64,000 nucleotides of DNA from Chrysopilus asiliformis. Lineage: Eukaryota > Arthropoda > Insecta > Diptera > Rhagionidae. A program made the position numbers and the translations under genes. Shown here piece after piece: positions 48,701 to 57,700 of this stretch. The stretch spans positions 46,364,184 through 46,428,183 of the forward strand of contig OZ035961.1 in NCBI GenBank assembly GCA_964034945.1, written 5' to 3'. Below the pieces are notes generated by a model. The model had not been told where the DNA came from. It worked only from the letters and a program-made list of their open reading frames with translations, and searched no databases. Position 1 is the first letter of the stretch, and each line of letters opens with the position of its first letter.

Positions 48701-51700
48701 ATGGGGGGTACCCCCCCTAATGGTCCATTTTTGCCCATTAACGAAATTAGCCTCGCATTTTACGAAAAACGAATCTGTGCAAAATTTCAAGTCTCTAGCT
48801 CAATCCGTGCGCCCGCAATCCGCGCCACAGACGGACAGACGGACAGACAGACAGACAGACAGACGGACAGACAGACAGACAGACGGACAGACAGACGGAC
48901 GGACATGCAAAATTCAATTTTTTTTATCATTCTAAACACACTGGTGTAATTCATTTTTGTGTGTGATAACGGGATCTTGGCGTTACAAACGGTAAGGCAA
49001 AGTTAATATACCCTTTGGTTTCACCATACGGGTATAAACAGAAAATACGAAAACTTTCATGACCTGTCCCATTAGAATCAACTCCTGAAAATGATGATGT
49101 TTCCAAATCTTTATATTGGCACCTATACACAACAATACTGTAAATAAATTATACACCTCAAACAAGAATTATTCAAGCAACTTTGATATAAAAAGAAAAA
49201 GGACATTGCAACCATAAAATTTGTCTCCTGGAAAATCTCAATTAATCGGTGAAGCGGCCAGTAAAAAAAGCAAATGTGCAAAAAAAATATGTACACTGTG
49301 AAAATTGTAATATGTATTTTTAAAATTTTTCAACAAATCTTAGAAGACAAAAAACTATGATCTTTAAAAGCTATAGAGCAACATAATTAAGTATTGTTTC
49401 TCGACACAAAAATTCAAGTCTCGTATGTCTCATATAACACCCAGTGGCATAACTATAAAATGTCATCTGCTTTCCTTTGTTAAATCTTCTTTCCAGAGCC
49501 AGAAATTGAAGGATTTTTTCGGTCACTACGACTCAATTTTTGAAGACGTTCTTTAAAAATGCGATTTTCGGGAATTCTGGAAAAAAATTTAGACTAAGTC
49601 GATCAGGTTTTGTGTGGGTTAAACGCTTGTTATATTTTGGTTATTCAATAGATGATACTGTGACAAAACCTTTTTTGTACTACCTTTTATTAAATATGTA
49701 TCACTAAAATATATTTTTAAAAAAACCCCAATTATTGGATTTATAAAGAAATACACATATTGATAATTCGAATAAAAGAAAAACATGCGCTTCATATTTT
49801 TCTTTGAATCAATTAATTTTTTTTTTACCTTTTAAAAAGGAAAAAAATAATTTTTTGGGCACTGTTTATCAGAAATAAAAGCGAGATAAGGGCATAAAAA
49901 CAAAATAAATATTTATCTCGCTTTTATTTCTGATACACAATGCCCAAAAAAAATTTGTTTTTTCCTTTTTAGTGCATTTTTTTTAAATAAAAGCTTGTAA
50001 AAAAAATGTTTTTTAGTTGTAGACCTAACGCCGGCACATTTCTAGATCGGTGCTTTATTGGGGCGCCAATTTGGAGCAATTCAAACTGCGCTGCATCTAA
50101 CCAAAAAGACTAAAGAAACAATAATCATGAACTTACTCTTCTCTTGTAATTTTATAATTATGAGATTTTTAATTTGATGTTCTATTAAACTTTGATACGT
50201 TACAGTTTTCGCCTGTGGCGTACTTTCTGCAAAAAATTTGTTTGCATCGCGAATTTTATGTCATTTTCTCTTGCAGTACTGCAAATTTAAGAATTTTGTG
50301 AAATTTTATTGGGAAAAAGGGGATTTTTTTATGTCCAATCGTGGTATACTCGAAGCTAACCGAAAGCAACACTGTTTAAGATATATCGGAATAGGGGGTA
50401 AAGGAGCAGAATGATGGAATAGATTTTTTTGGACTTATTTGTTCCCTAAAGCGTCCTCTAATTTTGAATGTTTATAGAAACTTATTAATTAGTTTACGAT
50501 ATATCAAGAGACAGAATTTTACGACATATCAAGAGAGGGACATAGAGAAAAGAGGAAAATTCCTGCAGCCCAAGAGGACATTTTTTACGATATTTTTTCG
50601 TAAAGCTTCATGATGAATTTCCCACGGTATGCAATGAAATAATTATGGTTATGAAATATTTACCTGCTTTCTGAAGTATTTTATTGCAAAATTCATATCC
50701 ATAATGGAGTGACGGCATAATTTTTAAATGCTCTTATGAAAAGTTTCTGCATTGTATTAGAAATATTTTTTACGAAGTTTCTGCATGGTATTAGAAATAT
50801 TTTTTCGTCACTTTAGAAACATGAAAATTTCATGCAGAATTTCACATAGAAATTCCTAGAGGAATTTTGCTAACACCGCGTCTTGACCTGGGATTTATCA
50901 TCGCAGAGATTTTTGATTGACCAATCAGAGCTCGAGTTGACGGAGGGGAAAATCCCAGAGAGAAATTTCTTGAAATCTTGCAATAGCAAAATTTCTTGGA
51001 ATTTCACAATTCAAGATGGCGGAATCCAATTTCTCCCGGCAAGTAATTGCAAAAATAACTAATTTTTACAAAATACGATACAAAAAGCTTTGGAAGAGAA
51101 TATATAACATTAAGGGGTTTTTCTTTTCGTCTGTTCTTCTGTTTCAGCCTTTTCAATTTCACGTATTGCATTAATTACGAGAGCGGCGACTAGTGTTTTT
51201 TTTCATTGCCAATTTGAGAAATAAAATTTCAAGAGATTTTTGGCCCAGCTGTCAAAAAAATCTCATTGTGGTGAGATATTTCTCGGGATGAAAAATTGTT
51301 AATCAAGACGCGGTGTAATAGCTGAATAGCTGAATTTTCTAATAGCTGAAACAGAAATTCCGTGGAGCAAAGATTTATAGACCAAGCATACTCTTCGATG
51401 TGGGTTCATTTCTCGATGTTGATTTTTCTAGTATTACAATTCACACATTCGATAATTTGTCCTAATGAAGTATATATACTCCGCGCGATGAATATTCAAG
51501 TGAATTGATCGGTGTATGGGGCTGGGCTGTGCAAGACCTAGCGACTTCCGGGGCAAAAACCTGTAGTTGGCACTACGCCCCTTTCTAAAAAATTGATAAA
51601 ATCGCATTTTGTGTGCTTGGAAGTTTTGAAAGACCGATCGGAGAGAATATTCTTCCCAATTTTTTTTTATGATTATCTAAAAAAAATATGAATGTATCTG

Positions 51701-54700
51701 AGTTCTTAAATATATGACAAAAATTGCGCATTATAGGCAGAAAATGTTCTACAGGTCAAATACACCCTTAAAATGACTTAAAGTTTGCCAGAGAAGCATA
51801 ACCCCATGTTTTATCCTTTTTGAGGGCAGTCAACTCCCAAATGTCTTAAAATGTTGCTAAAAGCGCTGGCTCAGAAAATAAGATCGTCCACCTAGAACCC
51901 AACATCAATGTTTAGTTATTAGTTTGTTAAAATAAAGTTACCAAATAATAAAAGAAAATTTTGATTATGTTGCGAAGTTACTGGTGCTCATTCTGCTCAT
52001 CTAAAATTTATATCCGGCCGGTATGGATTTTTGCTACCCCAACCCCCTTAACAAGTCCTGGTTTGGGGCATTTACTTATATGGCTGTTGGCAGAAAACAG
52101 TGTAAAAAATTACATGTCAAACGTGAAGAAATACATAAGTATGTGACCCATGCAATTTGGTGCTAAAATTAAAAATTTTAAGCAATCGACCTGTTTTCTG
52201 TATGAAATTCATAATATGTGACAGAATTTTTTGACCAGTTTCATAATGAAATCCCTGTTATGAAACATGATTTTTGTATTAACTTCCGCAGATTTGTCGA
52301 CTTGGGTGTCAACACGACTAGGAATATTCTCGCCATTTTAAGCAATCGGCCATTTTAAGCAATCGACCATTTTAAGCAATCGACCATTTTAAGCAATCGA
52401 CTTGTTTCAATGTTCTCCGTTTGGGGGTTCACAGATCCAAAAGAACAAAGTCTAGTCTATAGATAGCTATATACATGCCTAATGTTTTTTTTTTTTGGGA
52501 AATCACATAAAAAATTTAATTTGTACAAACATTTTTCACTGTGTACCTTAATAAAACGATACACTTTTTAGATAATTACAGTAATTTCGATGCGATTCAA
52601 AATGGCTTCTTCATATTGATGTTTATTTGACCAATGTCCCAACATTTATACACTCTGCATGTCCATCATTAAAATTACAAGAATTATTACCGCGACTGAA
52701 CGAAAAATATTCATGAAATTAAAATAAAAAACGCATATTATTTGCCTTTTTCATTTTATAAACTTTTTGCGAGAATGAGAGTATAAATTTATATACGAGA
52801 CACTACACGAAAATTTGCCCCATCGATTCACAGAGCAAACAAAGAAACATCGAAAAAGTCTCATGTCCTGTCTTAACTGCTTCGATCCTTTTCTGCACTT
52901 TCCAATGCTACCATTATGTTTTACTGCTTGTCTCCTGATCCAAGACATTTATTTTTATAGCATTGCCACTTTTTTCTCATTACATTCGGTTTTATGGGTA
53001 ACCGCAACCTTCCCCACAGCTACAAAACGTTTCTTTTGGATTCATAACGTCAAAGTAGGTTAGATATACAATACTTACCTAATGCGATCACTGTTGGTCG
53101 GTTCTGACTGAAAACAACGCCAGGATAGTTTATTTGCGGCTTGGTTCAGGTCTGAACTGTATCTTTTAGGGCTCCAATAAGGTCGTCTTGTCTGGTCTTA
53201 TGCATCCCACTCCGACTGCTCCTTTCAGTGTTGCAAAAGCATCTGCCTCATTTTTTTTTTTTTTGTTTGGTTGATTTTTTCTTTGTCAATAAGCTCTTTT
53301 CCGGGTAGAACCTAAAGTAGCCAATCGTCAGAGAAAAGGCGAAAAAATTGAAGAAAAGGAATAAAAACTGGAAAATTGAAGAGAAGATTTTTCCTCTTCC
53401 GGCACATGTTCATAAAACCGAAAGTTTATTAAATATTCGTAGACAAATATTAGGCGGATCTATAGAGGATTTTCGATGGGTTTTTGTGTTTGACAACGAC
53501 GTGTATTTATGATGGCCCTACCGAATTTATTTCTTCGTTTTTCTTATATTTTCATATTTATGTTTTTCGTTTACTGCTTTTCCGAAAGCTTATGGCTTTC
53601 CTCTTCAAAGATATTTATGGTCAATGAGCCGAAGAAAGAGTGTATTTGTTCGGACCAGTATTGAATGAAGGCTATGGTATTTTTCTGGGTTCATCAAATC
53701 GAAATATTTTAAAGCCATACATATGGTATTACTCTTGGCATGAAAAAATATAGAATACATTTTTTTCAACCCGGCCTTTAACGACATTCTGGATTTGGAG
53801 TACAGAGAATAAAATTCTTTGTAAATTTCTATCCTATATGGGCAGGTACTAAACCAGACCAAAGCTAATAAGCCTTACAACGAAATTTTTACGTATTTTT
53901 GTAAATTTTCGTAAATTTTTATCCTAATATTTATATTAGCTTTATTTCGTATCTGTATTTAATATTTATTTTATTCACATTTGTGTAGAAAGATTTTAAG
54001 CCTATCCAAATCTTGTATGTTTTTGCATAACACCAGATTATTGTCAGTATAATGGATTTAATAATAACAAAAAAGAGCGATACTTTCAGAATGTCACGTA
54101 ACTTTGTTAGAAAATTAGGAAATGTGAATTTTACTTACCTACCCAAATAGCGTTTTAAGCAGCCGTGTCGTCTTTATTCACATATTTCGTCACCATCCAA
54201 ATCGCGGTGATAAGCGATTTTGGTTGCGAGCACATCGCCGTTGTACGAATGAGATGCGGAATGACACCCATCACTATGACTTTTCACTGGTTTGTCACAC
54301 CGCAATTATGATATAGGCACGTAATTCTGACACTGCCATTTCTAAAAAATAGACGTTTTTAACGAAAAAATTGTTTAATTTGTTTTTCTCGGTCAATTAA
54401 TTTTTCTTTTGCAATGAAATTTTGATGCCAATAAAATTGTGCTGTTTGAAAAATGTCTGCTTACTCGAGTTAAAAAAATCCAAAATCGAGGATATTTTTT
54501 TATCTAAATCTGAAACTGATGTGTTGAATAAGTATTTTTAGTTAGGATACGCCCTGGGGCACTTATTTAGGATATGTCCTGTTATCCTAATTAAATTCCC
54601 CACATACATCAGTCGATTCTATGGAGTGACCGAATCAAAGTTTTCCAAACTAGCTTACATGCCCGCCGTTGTCGGGTAAAAGTTTTTTGCAAAAATTTTC

Positions 54701-57700
54701 TTGCGGTCAAAAAAAAAATTTAAAAACTTTTGAAAAAAATCGTTATGCCTTCAGGACCTCCCGTTCCGAATTTTAAAATTATAACACCAGATTCGTGATC
54801 AGCGGCTTCGAAACCCCCTTATTACCAGTTTTTTTCGATGAAAAATGGTAAAAAGGATATTTGGGTTATCCTCCCAGAAGCTTCCGTTGGCAATTTCATC
54901 ACCAGCAGTAGGATTCTTGGCAAATTCGATAAATAACGATCTGGAAAGTTCGCTAAGGGTATTATTTTATACAGGTGGTTAATTTTCCCTCTGGCAACGA
55001 AAATTTAAATACAATCTTGACAGTAGCGGCAAATTTAAAATTGGTTTTAAATTCGACAGATTTTGAAAAGTAAACAAATAACAATTTTCTTTCGAAAAAG
55101 TGTAATATTTAGCTGTGAAAAGTATTTATATAAGTCGGACGGCCAGCCGGCAGTTTTTTATGCAATTCTAGATGGATTTCCGCACACTTTTCCTTTGAAA
55201 AACAAAATAGAAAAGTCTCCGAAAATCGTTTTAGAATTTCCCCGGATTAGCCAAATGAAAAGGTTTTACGTTTTTGGGAAAAAATTTTAACAATCACAAC
55301 AAAAAAATGTCACAGAAATAAACACAAATGGTTAAGGTTAAATACAATAGATTTTTTTTGCTGTCAGCAATTTCGATTCAATTCAATTTTATTGCGCTTT
55401 CTTGCTGCCAACATATGTTGTTTACTTTTCAAAATCTGTCGAATTTAAAACAAATTTTAAATTTGCCGCTACTGTCAAGATTGTATTTAAATTTTCGCCG
55501 CCAGAGGGAAAATTAACCACATGTACTGTGAAAAAAATGCGTGACAGCCAAACCATTTATTACAACAATACATACAGGTAAAAATTATTGAAAAATTTTA
55601 ACTGCCGTGTTTTGCATAAAAAAATCATATGATGCAACTTTTCTAGCGAGAAGAATAAAATTGTTGATTTTTGAATTTTTTTTTAAATGGACCTACGAAC
55701 GAAAACATTTTTTGCAAATATCTCGAAAACGGTGCGTCTTATCAGTGCAAGAACAAAAGTTATTTAGAATATGATTCTACATAAAACTCCCATACATCAA
55801 AATCTGATTGGAATAAATTTTAAAAAATCTTTTTGGAAAGTTTGACTCAAACTGGAATTTTGGTACAACTGTTCGAATTTTGATACGAATATCACCATAC
55901 ACGTTTTCAATAATTGCCAGATTGGCAATTATAGCTTTTGTTATGTTTATAAATAATGCCTGCATTTTTTTAAATAAAACTTTTGCCTTCGTCGCAATTT
56001 TGTTTGCATACCGAAGAACTAAGAAACATTTCTTAGAAAGAAAGGGACCCCAAATACAGATTTTGCTTCGTCGCCCCTGTGCCTTGCGCTGCGGGCCGCA
56101 AGTATTAAAAAAAACACTGTGTCTCCGAAAATCTCGAAAAACGAAATTGTGATTTATAAAAAGCCGCCATTTTGGTTATTTCGAGTTTACAGGTTTTCAC
56201 CAAAAGTTGATTAGATCCTCCCATTCCAGGACTACACACATGGAGTTTGATATTTTTGTTGATCTTTATTGTATATAGTTTAAGTTTCTTTGTTTATTTT
56301 GGCATATGTAAAATTAAATCAATATTCGAAGAACATTTTGACGAACATCAGTTGTGTATTTAGCTCAAATTCACGTAATTTTAAGTTTTCTGAACTTTTT
56401 ACTTTTTTACACCATTTTTTTTTGCTCGGTGGTTTTTAGAAACGTATCTGCCGTGTAAATCGGAGGATGGGCGTACTTCTTTGGAAATGTTAAGCAGAGC
56501 TAGCGTAGTTAGACGATCTTATCCGATACGATTTTAATGCATTTCTAAGATACGATTTAAACGGCTTCCGATTTGCACCTCCTGTTAAAAGTCATTTCAT
56601 GGCTCTTGAAAAAAAAGTGCGGCGTATTGTAGACTATAAAACGCCGCCTTTTCAACTGATTAAAGAACAGAATCGATTCCACATTCACCTCACAATCCTG
56701 ACTTGACTCAGTTTTCACAGATTTTTTTTTTTCATTTACTGCTTTTCATAAACAGAATATCATATTTTGCCTAGGTTCTAATGAACAAAGAATCCGAAAG
56801 TTACTCTAACACTTTTGCATTTATAGATATTTAAGCATTTAATTCTTAATCATTTCCAATAGATATCTGAATCATAAAGAACTTAAATATTTTTATTGCT
56901 TTTATTCATAAACGTTGAATATTTTGGAATTTTCAACTAATTACGCGAATATTTTTCTTACAGGTACTAAGCACGAAATTACTCGGAAAGCGATCGAACC
57001 TGAAATCGAAATCAGTCACAATAATACACAGTGCGACAACGGAAACAGTTCGCCTGCCGGAGGACAACAACGGCGTGATAGTGCATACGGCTGTTCGGAG
57101 CAAAGTACCGTTCAAAAAGAAGGTCCGAGGAGAACGATCGAAAAGCGCCAAAGTTGCCGCGAGCAAAAATCCATCGAGTCCTCAGATTGTTAACGCAACC
57201 GGAACTGTTGTTACCACCAATCCGAAAGGCACCGGAGTCGTAGTTGGAAAAGTTACCAAGCGCCACCTCGGAGCTGCGGAATCTTCTAAGAAATCGAATC
57301 GAAAAAAGAATCGTGTATCTGCGACCGTTGGAACTGACGAACAGCAACAGACTAAGATTAATGAGCTAAAGAAGAGTAAAAAGGGCAAAAAACATAAAGA
57401 AGTTATCGATTATTCGGGCAATACTGGAACTCACACAAACACCTTTGGTAAAGTTCAGAAATGGCTGCTAGAGTCACCAATTGTATCCCAACCACTTTCA
57501 CATATTGAGCATTCCTCCAAGGCGCGAAAAATTATGAGTAAATCTCAATCAACTCCAGAACGCCTTGTCCAAAAGTCTCCAAAAAAAACCAAATCAGTTG
57601 GAAATTTGAGCAACGAGAAAGTAAAACTTCAAGTGGTCTATAAGCCACCATTTAAATTCTCCCTGAAACTTTCCAAAAACTCAGCTGTGAAAACCCACGT

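Noticed and set aside
57012..57347. Minus-strand frames opposite the tail exon (also 58096-58612)
   Set aside because: Shadow frames of the kul-like coding exon; the plus-strand frame is continuous with the other exons and has recognisable homology.
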